Shown piece by piece: positions 1 through 23,309 of a DNA stretch of 64,000 bases. This DNA is from Biomphalaria glabrata (taxonomy: Eukaryota; Mollusca; Gastropoda; Planorbidae): NCBI RefSeq assembly GCF_947242115.1, contig NC_074723.1, positions 31,161,543 to 31,225,542 of the forward strand, given 5' to 3'. Both the position numbers and the translations under genes were made by a program. Below the pieces are notes generated by a model. The model did no database searches and was not told the origin of the DNA. It saw only the letters and a program-made list of their open reading frames with translations. Numbering within the stretch: the stretch's first letter is position 1; each line of letters begins with the position of its first letter.

Positions 1-1320
1 TTAGAGCCCTAATTGAAATACACACACATCGCTATGTCACTTTTTCATATATATACTGTGTTAGATAGCTAGTTTAGTTCGTTGGGTTGCGCACTTTAAT
101 GTACTGACAGTGAACGGATATTTTAGAATGACGACATAGACTTTGGGGTTAGAGGTTAAGTTTAACGTGTAGAGATCAGTTACCGCTACCGATAACATCG
201 TTCTATAGTGACAGACTAGATTGTCACCCATTCTGAATCAAACATTTGTTTGAAGTTCACCTTGAGTCAACTTGGTCATTGAGTCTGTATTCCTGTTTAG
301 TACCTTTTCAATCTTGTAACGTGATGTTCATATCCCGAACTCGCAGTCGTAATACACTTAACAAGGTACGCACGCACTTAGTCTAATTAATCATCTTTAG
401 AAATACTTCAACTACATCTGACTTTCACATGCATCCGTTACAATACTTAGAAGTTCAAACGGAGATAACTGTGTTATTACATTAGTCTACAAAATGTATT
501 GAGATTTAACTCCTCCTGACATTTATTTTAAATTATTTTAGACAATCGTCGTTGTAATAATCCTGAATTATTAATTTGAAATATCCGTACGTCTTTAAAT
601 TAATCATTGAATAAAAGACTAACTGTTAGTCGATAATATCAGATAAGAAATACCTTTTGTTTAGCACAGCGTTAGGCTGTTTAATATGTAGTGTGTAGTG
701 TGAAGTATTTATTGTAAACACGAGCTTTCGCCTTATAACCACCCCTTTTAACCCCCCTCACCCATAGAGAGAGTGAAATTTGTAAACATTTTTAAGCGAT
801 CTTGGATAAGTGTCTTTTCCCCTCAAGCAAAATATAGTTATTTTATCAAAGAAGAACGAAAACTTTCTAAAAATCAGCTAAAAACTTTTTAAAAAAATAC
901 TTTAAGGCAAAAAAAAAAAAAAAACAACTTCTAGAGTAATTATATACACTCATAACTTATAAATCTTAGATTTGAAAAGAATTTTTTTTTTTTTTTAATC
1001 TCGGCTCCAACTCGAGAAAGAATAAAAAATAGACTAATGTTTTAATCCTTAAAGTGCTGAACTGTTTTACAGAGTGCATACACAATTCTGATGTTTAGAT
1101 ACCGAATCATATAACTGGCGGTGTGAGTTAATGAGCTACACTTTATAATATTCAAATGGTATGTTTTTAGATCTAGACATAGGACAAGATGTATAAAATT
1201 TTCCTGAACATTAATTTATTAAACTCTAGTTTGTTGCTTTCGAACGTATACACACACACACAAAAATATATTGCGTCTAAGATTTATATTCTCTAGACCT
1301 AGAGTCAAATTAACTTTGTT
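1..1320. other. AT-rich intergenic DNA, no gene seen
   Basis: No coding frame of protein-like character, RNA gene or recognisable transposon end is visible. The stretch has A and T runs near 900-920 and 980-1000 and a short C-rich patch near 740-770. It lies beyond the 3' end of the FREP gene. Confidence 0.5.
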
Positions 1321-1551
1321 TGGGTCAAGGGTTCGAATCTCGGTGAAGACTGGCATTTTGAATTTTGGGACTCTAGGGTGCCCCTGAGTCCACCAAACTC
1401 TAAAGGGCACCTTCTTTTTGTTGGAGAAAGTAAAGGCGGTTGGTCGTTGTACTGGCCACATGACACTGTTAACAGTTGGCCGCAGAAACAGATGACCTTA
1501 ACATCATCTACCCCATAGATTGCAAGGACTTAATTAAAGGGAGACTTTATT
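1321..1551 (+). mobile_element. tRNA-derived SINE, family A, head truncated
   Basis: The copy starts inside the tRNA-like head with a B-box match (GGTTCGAATCTC). The family body follows (GGCGGTTGGTCGTTGT, then a CACATGACAC block, then a CAGATGACCTTAACATCATC block) and the tail ends in a GGGAGACTTTA variant. The A-box part is missing. Family A recurs at least a dozen times in the window in both orientations. Confidence 0.75.
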
Positions 1552-1557
1552 TTTCAA

Positions 1558-1820
1558 AGGAGGCGTAATTGCAAAGCGGTAAAGCGCCTGAACCGGGGGT
1601 CCTAGGTTCGAATCCTGGTAAAGACTGGGATTTTCAATTTCGGGATTTTAGAGCGCCCCTGAGTCCACCCAACTCTAATGGTACCTGACATTAGTCGGGG
1701 AAAAGTAAAAGCGGTTGGTCGCTGTGCTAGCCACATGACACCCTTGTTAACTTGGACCACATAAACCGATGACTTTTACATGATCTGCCCTATAGACCAT
1801 AAGGGGAACTTTTTTTTAAT
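1558..1820 (+). mobile_element. tRNA-derived SINE, family A
   Basis: A near-full copy directly behind the previous one. It has an A-box-like start (GCAAAGCGGTAAAGCGC), a canonical pol III B box (GGTTCGAATCC), the shared body and a GGGGAAC tail leading into a T run. The two copies in direct series suggest one inserted beside the other. Confidence 0.8.
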
Positions 1821-2161
1821 ATGACATTATTCTATTCTTCTCTTATTCTTCAATCGGAAAAAAACACTATTTTATTAATATGTTTTCTTTTATGGTTACG
1901 AGAAAAAAAAATTATTAATAAATTTTCTTTTAGCCACATATCAGTTATATGTTTATGATATTGATTGATACATTTGTAGGTGGTCGTTTTTTTTTTTTCA
2001 AATATATTTTAAATCTTTTTTTTTGACAAAATAATTCTGTATCTCAACATTTTTTTTTACATCTGGAAAAAAATGTCTTTAGTTTTATGGCGTGTATGTG
2101 TGTTAGAAACGAGGCACATGTAGCATTTGTTTTAGCTGATGTACAATGATAAAATAACGAC

Positions 2162-2184
2162 TATAGACAGACAGACAGACAGAC

Positions 2185-2247
<63 letters not shown>

Positions 2248-2248
2248 C

Positions 2249-2329
<81 letters not shown>

Positions 2330-2334
2330 GATAA
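2162..2334. repeat. CAGA/TAGA tetranucleotide microsatellite
   Basis: A short CAGA run passes into about 40 TAGA units with rare substitutions. On the minus strand it reads as an open frame of YLSI repeats, which is a by-product of the 4-bp period. Confidence 0.95.
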
Positions 2335-3064
2335 AATAACGAGCGGGTCTGTCAATTTTGTTCTCAAATAAGCCGTACAGGTGAAAGTTGAAAAGGAATC
2401 AAGACAGAGACTCGAAACAGTAAAGACGTCTTTTAGATGTCAAACAATTTTTTTGTTTATTATAATTTCATTTGTGTTAGAACTTTATCAGATTTCATAT
2501 AAAATAGATGTATAAATAAAAGTGAAATTAAGTTTTTGTTGAAAAAAATAAAATTGTTAAAGTTTATTAAATGTTGTATATTTCAGATATAACAAGACTA
2601 CATCAGATAAGTTCTATTGCTGATTGAAGCAATTACCTAATGACTAACAAAATTAGTCTTATATCATTTAGTAACAGATATAAAGTAGAGAATCAATTGA
2701 GTATTTCATTTGTATTTAATATGAGATAAATAAACGAAAGTATTTTAGTTTAATAACTGTGTACAATTTAGAACATACTAAAGAAATAAGAATTCTCATG
2801 TTGAGTAATAAAAGACAACAAAAAAACTTCAGTGTCAAACAAAATCATTACAACTAAAATTAAGTCAATTACACTGTCTTTAAATATAATATAATATAAT
2901 TGCAAAATGTAACATTTTTATTTAAGCTCTCCTGACAAAAATGTTACAACATTTACATTATGATATATAGGCCTATATTTTACATTTTGGAAGAAAAAAA
3001 ATGATTAAAAAAAAACAGAAAACAGTGAAGCACTTGGTCTAGTTATTTGGAAAAAAATAAAGTT

Positions 3065-3126
3065 TTTATTTTAGCTTCTCTCTTACACTCAAGGTATTGC
3101 TTTTTACAACCATCAAAGTGTGAATT

Positions 3127-3131
<5 letters not shown>
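3065..3131 (-). promoter_or_regulatory. Candidate polyadenylation signals of FREP
   Basis: Minus-strand AATAAA occurs at 3131-3126, overlapping the stop codon itself, and again at 3070-3065. The second leaves a 3' UTR of normal minimal length and is the more likely signal. Neither can be proven from sequence alone. Confidence 0.4.
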
Positions 3132-14504
<11,373 letters not shown>

Positions 14505-14539
14505 TGTGGTACTAGTGACAACAAGGGAGAGAATACTGG

Positions 14540-14547
14540 TTTATATA
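14540..14547 (-). promoter_or_regulatory. TATA box of the FREP gene
   Basis: On the minus strand TATATAAA lies 35 nt before the FREP ATG. With the usual 25-30 nt spacing to the start of transcription the 5' leader would be only about 10 nt. Confidence 0.65.
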
Positions 14548-14945
14548 GTTAAAAAGACAAGTGATAAGCTCATGTCTCAGACTGTAGGAAACTTTCTTAT
14601 CAGTTCAAGTTTCAACAACATCTCTTAAGTCAACATAACGTCCTGGTAGTTAATAGAACAAGCGTGACCAGAGAGAAATCCTTGACCAGTGTGACTGGAA
14701 CACTTATCAAGAAATGTGATAGTCTGTAACGTAATGAAATGAGATAGAAGAAAGAAGATACGGCGACACCAGAGGGATGTCTGAGACTGTCACCACTGAA
14801 AGCTATATGCACCATCAATTTAAACTAACTACTAAGAAGGTCACAACATGTTAAATAAAAAAAAAAAGAAATTTAAAGATTGTAATTAAGCATAAGTTTT
14901 TTTATATCTTTATCTTTTTATGCATTAGTAAAAAAAAAAGTAAAG

Positions 14946-15002
14946 TTTGCCCTTTCAGACAATGAGATCTACGGGGCAGATGATGTTAAGGTCACCTGTT
15001 TA
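14946..15002 (-). mobile_element. SINE family A, 3' fragment
   Basis: Only the tail of the family is present, inverted: CCCTTTCAGACAATGAGATC, then GGGCAGATGATGTTAAGGTC. It lies about 0.4 kb upstream of the FREP promoter. Confidence 0.6.
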
Positions 15003-15685
15003 TATATTACACTTTCATTAACAATTACTACCAATGGCAGTTAATTCCGAAGAGAAAGTTAGGATAATAGAAACAGAGTTTCAAAGTAGTACTTGATTTC
15101 ACAAAGATGTCTTTCTAAGAGAACAAAAAAACTATTTTTTATTTATTTTTCTCTTCACAAAGACATGTGTGATTATCCTTTTCTACAACCTAGCATACTT
15201 ATGTAATACAAATACTTTTAGTTATAGTGCACATTTTATTACTTGAAAGTTGAAAGTACCTTTTCATTATAGTGTTTATACTAGAATATTTTGTGGTACA
15301 ATTTTATACTAACACAAAAGAATACATTTCATTACCTGTGTAAATACATGCATTTATTACTTTGTATTTCTTCTAAATCCTTATTATTTAACTTCGCTGG
15401 CTGACCAGATATAAAACAATAATTTCTGTGCTGGTGGAGCCCAATACCGAAATTTGGTTTCTCAAACTTATGACTATGACGACCTCCCCCCACCCTTGAC
15501 AAAATATTACAAATGCACCGTCTCCTCCCCTTATTAATCTTGCTTAGTGTCAATTTTGTTTTAATTTAAAAAAAAATAATTGCAATACAATTCTCTTGTA
15601 TCTTTTATTTAATAATTGCAATATTGAAGGGAGCCTAATTAAAGTGGGATTGGATTTATCTTGTACAATTATTGTAGGCCTACCA

Positions 15686-16082
<397 letters not shown>

Positions 16083-16456
16083 TACTTAGTTAACTCAACA
16101 AAATCTCCAATCAACTCTCTGATTCATAATTACCAGGCTAGAAGATGTTTATACGACTACACATCTTTCTTAAATGACTCATGATCAACTCTTCTCTAAA
16201 ATGTTTACTTTATTAACTAACCATTCTCCAGTACTTCCGGTTATTTATGACTAGTTATCACAATTCATACTTTCTCGCTCTATTTTCTCCAAATTCCCAT
16301 TTAATTTTATCTTACCAAAAAATAACAGGGTTACCTTTTTGTTTGTAACATAAACTTTTAAGGAAACAAAAATAATGTAAAATTGAAAATTGTATATAAT
16401 GTTTCATATGTATGCCATCTATGTATGATGCAGTACAGTGAATTTTTTTTTTAATA

Positions 16457-16690
16457 AAATAATTAACTTATGGCTTTTATATAGCGCTACCTTCATGCTT
16501 ATAGCATGCTCAGAGCGCTTTGGTCTAATCTCATTTGTGGACCCTTGGTGGAGGGGGTATCTAGGAAAAGGTTTTTATGTGCTGCCTTTAGGCGCTCAAT
16601 AAACACAACTCTGCCCGAGTCGGGTGTCGAACCTTGAGCCTCCTTCATAGGTAGCCAAGCACACTTAGCCCCTCGACCACGCTTCCCACT
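16457..16690 (-). mobile_element. tRNA-derived SINE, family B
   Basis: On the minus strand the head reads GGGAAGCGTGGTCGAGGGGC (A-box region), then GGTTCGACACCCGACTCGG (B box). The body ends with the block that reads TATATAGCGCTACCTTCATG on the plus strand. It is the best-preserved family B copy in the window. Confidence 0.8.
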
Positions 16691-17507
16691 TAAATTAAAC
16701 TAAAGTAAAACGTATATAGGTTGTTAAAACATAGGAAAGCTTATATTAGCTGTTAATTTTAATACAAACATTTGTTTCACCATTTTCAAATAAATATTTG
16801 GAAATCTAAATTGCTTATCTTAGAATATATTCATGCGTATCACATTGGATTTTATACTTTGTATTAGACTAATGAAAATATTCAGCGTTGAGTTGCTTCA
16901 TTTGTTGGATAAATTTGTAGGCAACTCTGACTCCGTGTATGTCAGATGATTGTGGATGTAATGTGTACCTCGCCAAAATACAATCGTGGTGATACCTATT
17001 ATGAACATCTACGGAACGTTGAAAAAGTTCCACTGTCACTGGCTTTTGTATTTCAAGCTTTTTTTTTTTTTTTCGGATTATGCTTTAATTTTTTAAAAAC
17101 ATGTTATCGTATCCACGTCCAGACCATAATATGTAACATTGTTGAGCAGTCAAAGTGATCGAGAAACTGTCTGTAGATCATGCTCATTTACGTTGTTCAT
17201 TGTAATAGACCAGCAGAAGTTCATCAATTAAAATCGTCGCAAACACAGGAGTATAACTGAGTAGTCAGAATGAGATCAGTTTTTAGTGTTTATCACAAAG
17301 AACCTAAATGTTAGATTTCTGTAGGCACGTATATCCGAAATTGTTCCTAGTGCATAGTTTGTAGTTGTACAACAACGGTGCAAATATGAAAGGGAAAAAT
17401 TAAAGTGTCCAGCTCAGTCTTATTGGAATTTTTTTTCAAGAAACAAAAAGAGGGGGGAGCGGCATTTTAAAATTCCGCACGCAGGAGGCCTTAACCCTCA
17501 CGGCGCC

Positions 17508-17541
<34 letters not shown>
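17508..17541. repeat. TA dinucleotide microsatellite
   Basis: About 16 uninterrupted TA units in AT-rich intergenic DNA. The surrounding 16.7-18.2 kb shows no gene. Confidence 0.85.
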
Positions 17542-18239
17542 AGTAAAGAGGGATTCTTCAGTTTCGCATCTATATATAGACTTTAAAGCATAATTTGGAA
17601 TTTGGGTTATTAATCAAATTTCTGGATTTACAAAGACGCTTTGTAATTGTCCCTTCTTGTTAAATGACGTTTGATTGTGTATATTAAAGCAATTAAAGAT
17701 GTCTTTGAATTGTTGCACTACTTGATGTCGCGTAAGTCTACATTAACAGATAGTAGAATTGACTAAGTAAGACCTTGATCAGCAGACGATATTTATTAAA
17801 CCATACAATACGATAACAGTTCAATGTCAATTTCAGCCATCAATGAGATCACATATATAAGTGTTTCACTTAAATACACAATATCATCAAATCACAACAT
17901 TTTCCAAGCAGAATTTCATCCAACACACAGCTGGCAATACTTTCAACTTAAAGATACAAGACACGTCTTTTTTTTTTTTCCATGGTGTCGACTACCTCTG
18001 ACCATGGGGTCAAACCTCACAAACGAGATTTCTTGCCCACGATTCAACCGTGGACGCTTGTTTCCCAGGTGAAACGTCACGAGCATGAATATTCCATGTA
18101 CATAGTCCTTCCTTACTAATACATGTCACAATAGCTACTAAAAAGGGCAGCAAAGTTTACGATTACTAAGAAAACTGTCCTCGTTTAATGTTAGCGAAAA
18201 GGCCTTTGCTATGTTTTATCACGCTCACATCTGCAATAT

Positions 18240-18640
18240 TTTAAGTTTCAATATCACTGCCTGGAATGGCAATCTGAGCATTAAAAATACAAATAAACAA
18301 AAAAACAACCCCATTTGGGCAGTTGTTTGAGACAAACATCTATAAAAAAGCTAACAAGATCCTCGAAATAAAGAATCACCCTTTGTGTCAGGATTTTGTG
18401 ATTTTACCATCACAAAAGAGATACAAGACACCGATAGCAAAGACAAACAGACACAAACACTCTTTTGTTCCCCTGGCAATCAAATCATTAAATAAGAACA
18501 ATCTGCTATAAACTTTGTCACATGTAAATTATGAGTGAGTCTGGTGTGAATGTACACTTTGGTTTCTTATAGTTATAATGTTTTTTTTGTTTGGTGTAAT
18601 GCACAAATTATTATTATGTTAGAAATGAACGAGTAGTCCT
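18240..18640 (+). mobile_element. LINE 3'-end remnant (CR1/Jockey-like C-terminus)
   Basis: A plus-strand frame at 18323-18511 ends the protein with NHPLCQDFVILPSQKRYKTP, then AKTNRHKHSFVPLAIKSLNK. This closely follows the conserved C-terminus of CR1/Jockey-group LINE reverse transcriptases (HPL..F..LPSGRRYR.P..KTNR..NSF.P.AI). Upstream sequence in another frame keeps ITAWNGNLSIKNTNK, so the copy is broken and truncated at its 5' side. Confidence 0.65.
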
Positions 18641-18699
18641 TCTCTGGCGCTACCAGGGTCGAGTTTCGCTAAAGAGAAACAAAATTCATCGTAGTCCCT

Positions 18700-20895
18700 T
18701 TAACAGTTTCCACTGAGGAATTTTCTGGTGATGTGGCAGGTCTGCAGCAGTGCCGCCCTCTGACAGGCAACGAAGATGTTCCTAGGAATGTTAAGGGCCT
18801 TGAAGGTGTATGTGAGGTCAGTTGTTATTATCCCCTCGGTTGATATAACAATGGGGTATATTGTTATTTTGGACAATTTCCATAGACGCTTAATCTCCAA
18901 GCCTAGGTTCCCATATTTTCTTTGTTTTTCTATCTCAGTTTTTCTTAAATTATGAGACAGTGGTACGGCGATATCGATAATGGTAGCGTTTTTTTCTTTT
19001 TTATCGATGAACAGCAGATCCGGGCGATTGAAATCTACCGTTTTGTCGGTCAGAATAGGCCTATCCCAGTACAGCAGATGTTCAGTAGACTCGAGAACCT
19101 CTTGCGGAGAGTATTTATAATAAGGGGGAGTGTCCTTACCGATCAATTTGTACGTCAAAGCCAGGTGTTGGTGTATTAACTTTGCAACTTGGTTATGGCG
19201 AACCAGGTAGGCCGATTCTGATAGGGCTGGACATCCTGCCATAATGTGTTCAATCGACTCGCCCACATTTCCACATTTTCGGCATTTGTCGACAACATTG
19301 AGTTTCAGGATATGCTTCTCGTAATTTTTTGTCCTGATTACTCTGTCCTGTATTGCTGTAACAAAGCCTTCTGTTTCAGGGTAGAGATGACCTGCTTTGA
19401 GCCATGTTAAGGAAGCAGCCTTGTCGATGTTGTCCCCATGTAATGAAGCCGGAAATTTTCCGTGGAGTGTTTTTTTCTCCCATTGGCGAATCTCATGCCC
19501 TACGTCGTCCAAACCGACATTGACATCAGCATTGTGTAGGTTCAGAGGGGTTGCATCGGTGTCGTATTTCCGTAGGAAGGAAACTAATTTGTTGCTGAAG
19601 GCGAGCAGTTTTGATCGTATTTTTAAAACTTGCATCTTACACAATTTGAAGATGTTCTGCAATCCACGACCCCCATCCTTCCTGGGCAGGTATAACCTTA
19701 TGGTGGAGGACTTGGGGTGTAGGCATCGAAACTTGGTTAGTAATTTTCTAGTGAGTCTGTCAATGTCATGTAGGTCGGTGTCAGTCCATTTGAGGAGCAC
19801 TGGGACGGCCCAGCTATTTATTGCAGTGATGAGATTACTGCCAGACAGTTTGGTGTTGAGGATTTTATTAACTCTTTGCCTATATTTGCCAAGAAAGTCC
19901 TCTTTTAATTTCTTATGGTTTATCTTGGCATTCTGGTTTATTCCAAGATATTTATAAATAGAGGCGGAGTTCAATTCCTCGATGCCTTCAAATTCAATGT
20001 TGGTGTTCGTTGCCTTGCCCTTTTTAATGCTTATGATGGCACACTTATCCAGGACAAAAGACATACAGATATCGTCACTAAAGCATTTTATCGTTTTGAT
20101 TAAGGTGTGTAATTTTTGCTCGGTTTCTGCATATAGCTTTAGATCATCCATGTATAATAAGTGGGACACACATTTTGTACATTTAGTGTCAACCCTAAAA
20201 CCGTTTGTAGAGTCTTGGAGTAATGTAGATAGAGGATTAATCGCTAGGCAGAACCAGAGTGGAGATAGTGAGTCACCCTGGTATATACCTCTTCTTATGT
20301 GCACAGAACCTAGTTTATCACGATTAAGGTGCAGGTTTATCTTCCAATTATTCATACAGACTTTCAATAGTTGTTTTATTCTTGGGTTGATTCTATGAAT
20401 ATCCAGGGTTTTTAATAGCCAATCATGCGGAACTGAATCGAAAGCTTTTTTGTAGTCTATGTAACACATGTGTAAATTTCTCTTTCTTCTATTAGCTTGA
20501 TGCAATATAATACCATCTATAGTTAGCTGTACTTTACAGCCCATCGACTCTTCAATGCAACCTTGTTGTTCCTCTGCTAGTAGCTTATGGGCAGAACAAA
20601 ATTTATACATTTTACTTTTTAAAAGTGAAGTTAATAGTTTATACACCACTGACAGACAAGTGATAGGGCGATAGTTTAATGGTTGGTTCAGATCCCCTTT
20701 TTTGGGGAGGAGAGATGTTCTCCCTTCAGTGAGTTCTAACAGCATTGAAGACGGTTCTGATATTAGTTCGTTAAAACTTGATGTTAGTGGTGCATTTACG
20801 GCTGTAAGTTTTTTCAGCCAAAAGTTGTGTATATTGTTAAATAATGAACTGACACGCTTCAAACGTAATTCTATAGTAACACTGGTATTGACAAA
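18700..20895 (-). mobile_element. LINE of the restriction-like-endonuclease type (R2/NeSL/R4-like), RT-endonuclease ORF
   Basis: One uninterrupted frame of about 720 codons encodes a target-primed reverse transcriptase. Motifs in order: GRTSLLPKKGD and NYRPITC (about 47-69), YIDYKKAFDSVPHDW with the first catalytic aspartate (134-148), GIYQGDSLSPL (192-202), catalytic YMDD (237-240), a CCHC knuckle (CRKCGNVGESIEHIMAGC, 527-544) and a PD...D endonuclease core (RPDLL, 613-617, with D630 in IIDIAVP). This order, with the nuclease after the RT, defines the R2-type LINEs. The N-terminal zinc fingers and the start of the RT domain are absent, and the frame begins without a good ATG, so the copy is 5'-truncated. 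It sits about 180 bp behind the stop of the first lectin gene, same strand. The exact clade is not decided. Confidence 0.9.
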
Positions 20896-21077
20896 TCGTT
20901 AAGAAGTTGACTATACTAATAATTGAATAAGTACAGGTAGGAAAAGTTCCAAAGAGATTTGCTTGCATTATGTTAATTTTATTCATGTCTAAAATATTAA
21001 AAAGTTTTGGAATCACGTTAAGTATCATTTTGATTCATGGAAAATTGTATGTGTGTAAAATAAAAAAAAAACAACAA

Positions 21078-21809
21078 TTAATTAATGTATTCACAGAAAT
21101 ACATTTCATTGTTCGTACAGAATGTATCATCTAACGCTCTGAAGTATTTCTTGATAACAGTGCAGTCTTGGTTGTTGTACAGATCGTCTGGTTGTCCAGC
21201 TAAATACACAGTCTTCTCTTCTGGTGTCAACACTGAACCGTCTGACCAGACGTACGTTCCCTCTGACTGTATATCGTCTATTCCTACCCAGGCTCTATCC
21301 ATGTTCATGTCCTGCATTATCGTTGCAAGAGATTCCTTTGTGGCGTTTGATTTGACCATCACCAGTCGACCTTGTATGGTGCTGCAGGACACATTGGCTA
21401 AACTGAAGTCTGTAGCTGAGAAGAAGATTTTCAGACAAAGTCCGAACGTTCGCATGATGGTCGAGTTGTAGCCAAGAGCCACGTCGCAGTACTTGGTGCT
21501 TTGCGAGTACAAGTGTTGACCGGAAGCAGGTTTGATCCCAGAAGAGCTTAAATCAGCTCCCCTGAGACAACATTTCTTCACGCTGTCGTAGAGAAAATGT
21601 TGACACGTCATGTTGTTTAAAAGACAATGTAATGAGCACTCCGACTTGGAACGGCAGGTAGTGTCATTATAGTAAGAAGAAATTCCTAGCTCCTTTAAAC
21701 TTACTTGGTAGAATGTCCGGGTCTCCATACAACACACTAATGTCTCTTGATCCCAGGAGTTCATTGTAATGAAAAACAATATCCATCCGGCTAAAAAGCT
21801 CAGATCCAT
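21078..21809 (-). CDS. Secreted PAN/apple-like plus C-type lectin protein, copy 1
   Basis: A 243-residue protein in one exon. A hydrophobic signal (MDLSFLAGWILFFITM) leads into a cysteine-rich PAN/apple-like domain (about 20-85: TCRS, SECSLHC, MTCQHFLYDSVKKCC) and a C-type lectin domain (about 100-243: YCDVALGY, WVGIDDIQSEGTYVWSDGS, final CEYIN). The carbohydrate-contact motif is QPD (about 206-208), which in the C-type lectin family goes with galactose-type ligands. The WND motif is replaced by LDD, so calcium site 2 is altered. An acceptor (ACGCAG) at 21879 implies an upstream leader exon. An in-frame ATG at 21857 is an alternative start. MDLS is preferred because copy 2 must start there. 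Confidence 0.87.
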   Translation of the reverse strand: MDLSFLAGWILFFITMNSWDQETLVCCMETRTFYQVSLKELGISSYYNDTTCRSKSECSLHCLLNNMTCQHFLYDSVKKCCLRGADLSSSGIKPASGQHLYSQSTKYCDVALGYNSTIMRTFGLCLKIFFSATDFSLANVSCSTIQGRLVMVKSNATKESLATIMQDMNMDRAWVGIDDIQSEGTYVWSDGSVLTPEEKTVYLAGQPDDLYNNQDCTVIKKYFRALDDTFCTNNEMYFCEYIN

Positions 21810-22489
21810 TGTTAAATTTCGTGTCACTCCTGTGTGACTCATTCTTCTTTGACTCATTCTGGTTGAGTGAAAGGGCTTCTGCGTAAAAAAAAAAGATAGC
21901 AAGAAAAAATAAATTAAAAAAAAAAGCTTATATTAAGTGTATCAATTAGTTTCATCAGTAATGTAATTAAATCTGAAATAGATCTAGACCAACAACAATA
22001 AATCTGTGCGATTAGAAATAATATATCCAATCGTTTTTATTACGCTCAAGTTCATGCTTTTAGCTTTCTCAATACGCTATGATCCCTTTCACCGATAGCC
22101 GCTGTCCCTACAACAGACGAGCTTGTACAAACCATGTCAGACAAACCCTCACCAGTAGATCTCTGAACCATTCGAGCGTGATAGTCAGCTATGAAGAGTC
22201 GGAGGGTCCAGAAACATTATTTGTATTTTTTTGGAACACCCCGAGAGCAATAGGGTTGAACTGTTGAACTGCAGTTACTGGCCAACACGAGGAAATGCCC
22301 CCCCTTTCCACGGCCTGTATGGTGAGATACATGCACTATGCATAACAGCAGTGCTTCTCTCAAGGTTTTTTGCAAAAGGAGATTTAAATCTCTCAAACCC
22401 TTAATCAAATGGAATTTGATGATGATGATTCTCATTATTTTACTTCAATTTTTGTGCGATGCGTGCTTTTTTTAAATTATGTTTCAATA

Positions 22490-22778
22490 AAGTGGTGGCT
22501 GAGTTGTTAAAGCGCTCGGCTTCCGAACCTGGGATCCTGGTTTCGATTATAGGTTAAGACTAAGATTCTGAATTCGGGATTTTTAGGTCGCCCCTGAGTC
22601 CACCCATCTCTAATGGGTAACTGACGTTAGTTGGGGAAAGTAAAGGCGTTTGGTCGTTGTGCTTGGCCACATGACACCCTGCTCGTTAACCTTTAGACAT
22701 AGAAATAGATGACCTTAACAACATCGACCCCATAGACTATAAGGCCTGAAAAGGAAACGTTACTTTTACTTTAAAGTA
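22490..22778 (+). mobile_element. tRNA-derived SINE, family A
   Basis: A full-length copy with A-box region (GTGGTGGCTGAGTTG, then TTAAAGCGC), a B-box variant (GGTTTCGATTAT), the body (GGCGTTTGGTCGTTGTGC, CACATGACACCC) and the tail (GGCCTGAAAAGGAAACG). The region upstream holds a short family B fragment near 22036-22086. Confidence 0.78.
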
Positions 22779-23223
22779 AAATATTAGAACAAAGTACAAT
22801 ATCAGACTTGAACTCCCCCCCCCCCCCCAGATACATATCAGTAGCATCTTCTAACAGCCCTCAGTTTCTTATTATGATATTTTAGATGTAATAAATATTT
22901 TAATACCCATACACATATAACTATAAACACATAACTATTAACACATAACTTTAAACGAATAGAAGATAGCACCACTTAAAAGCCCGATATAAGCTGCAGC
23001 CTGTAATTACAGAAATTATCTACAGCATGACCGATTAACATAGCCGACAATTCATATTACACAATTTATCCAAAACCACATCATTACAGAAAGCCTGAAC
23101 AATAACCAGTAACGTCACAACCTGTGGGCACGTTAGGTTAAAATATTGTGACGTTGCAGGTCAGTGTCGGGGCCTTCTATAACGTATGGTCTAGATTTAT
23201 CTTGCACAGTTCACCTTATACTT

Positions 23224-23304
23224 TTAACTCTTTGTCTCCTAACTGACGATACCAACGTTGATTCCACCAGAATGTGGTAAATAATTACGGAGAGAAAGAG
23301 TTAA
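23224..23304. mobile_element. 81-bp TTAA-flanked miniature inverted-repeat element
   Basis: It begins TTAACTCTTTGTCTCC and ends GGAGAGAAAGAGTTAA, so the ends are inverted repeats including TTAA. The middle holds CGATACCAACGTTG and TGGTAAATAATTA. Two further copies of exactly the same length exist. TTAA ends fit piggyBac-type target sites (inference). Confidence 0.75.
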
Positions 23305-23309
23305 ATGAA

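Noticed and set aside
2161-2367. CRISPR-like regularity in the GATA, CATA, CAGA and 23-bp arrays
   Set aside because: The genome is animal, and the units are directly adjacent with no unique spacers.
19397-20398. Plus-strand frames of 138-186 codons at 19.4-20.4 kb
   Set aside because: They are antisense shadows of the LINE reverse transcriptase frame.
21085-21471. Plus-strand frames opposite the lectin genes (also 32273-32482 and 44452-44814)
   Set aside because: They mirror the conserved lectin domain and recur because the genes are paralogs.
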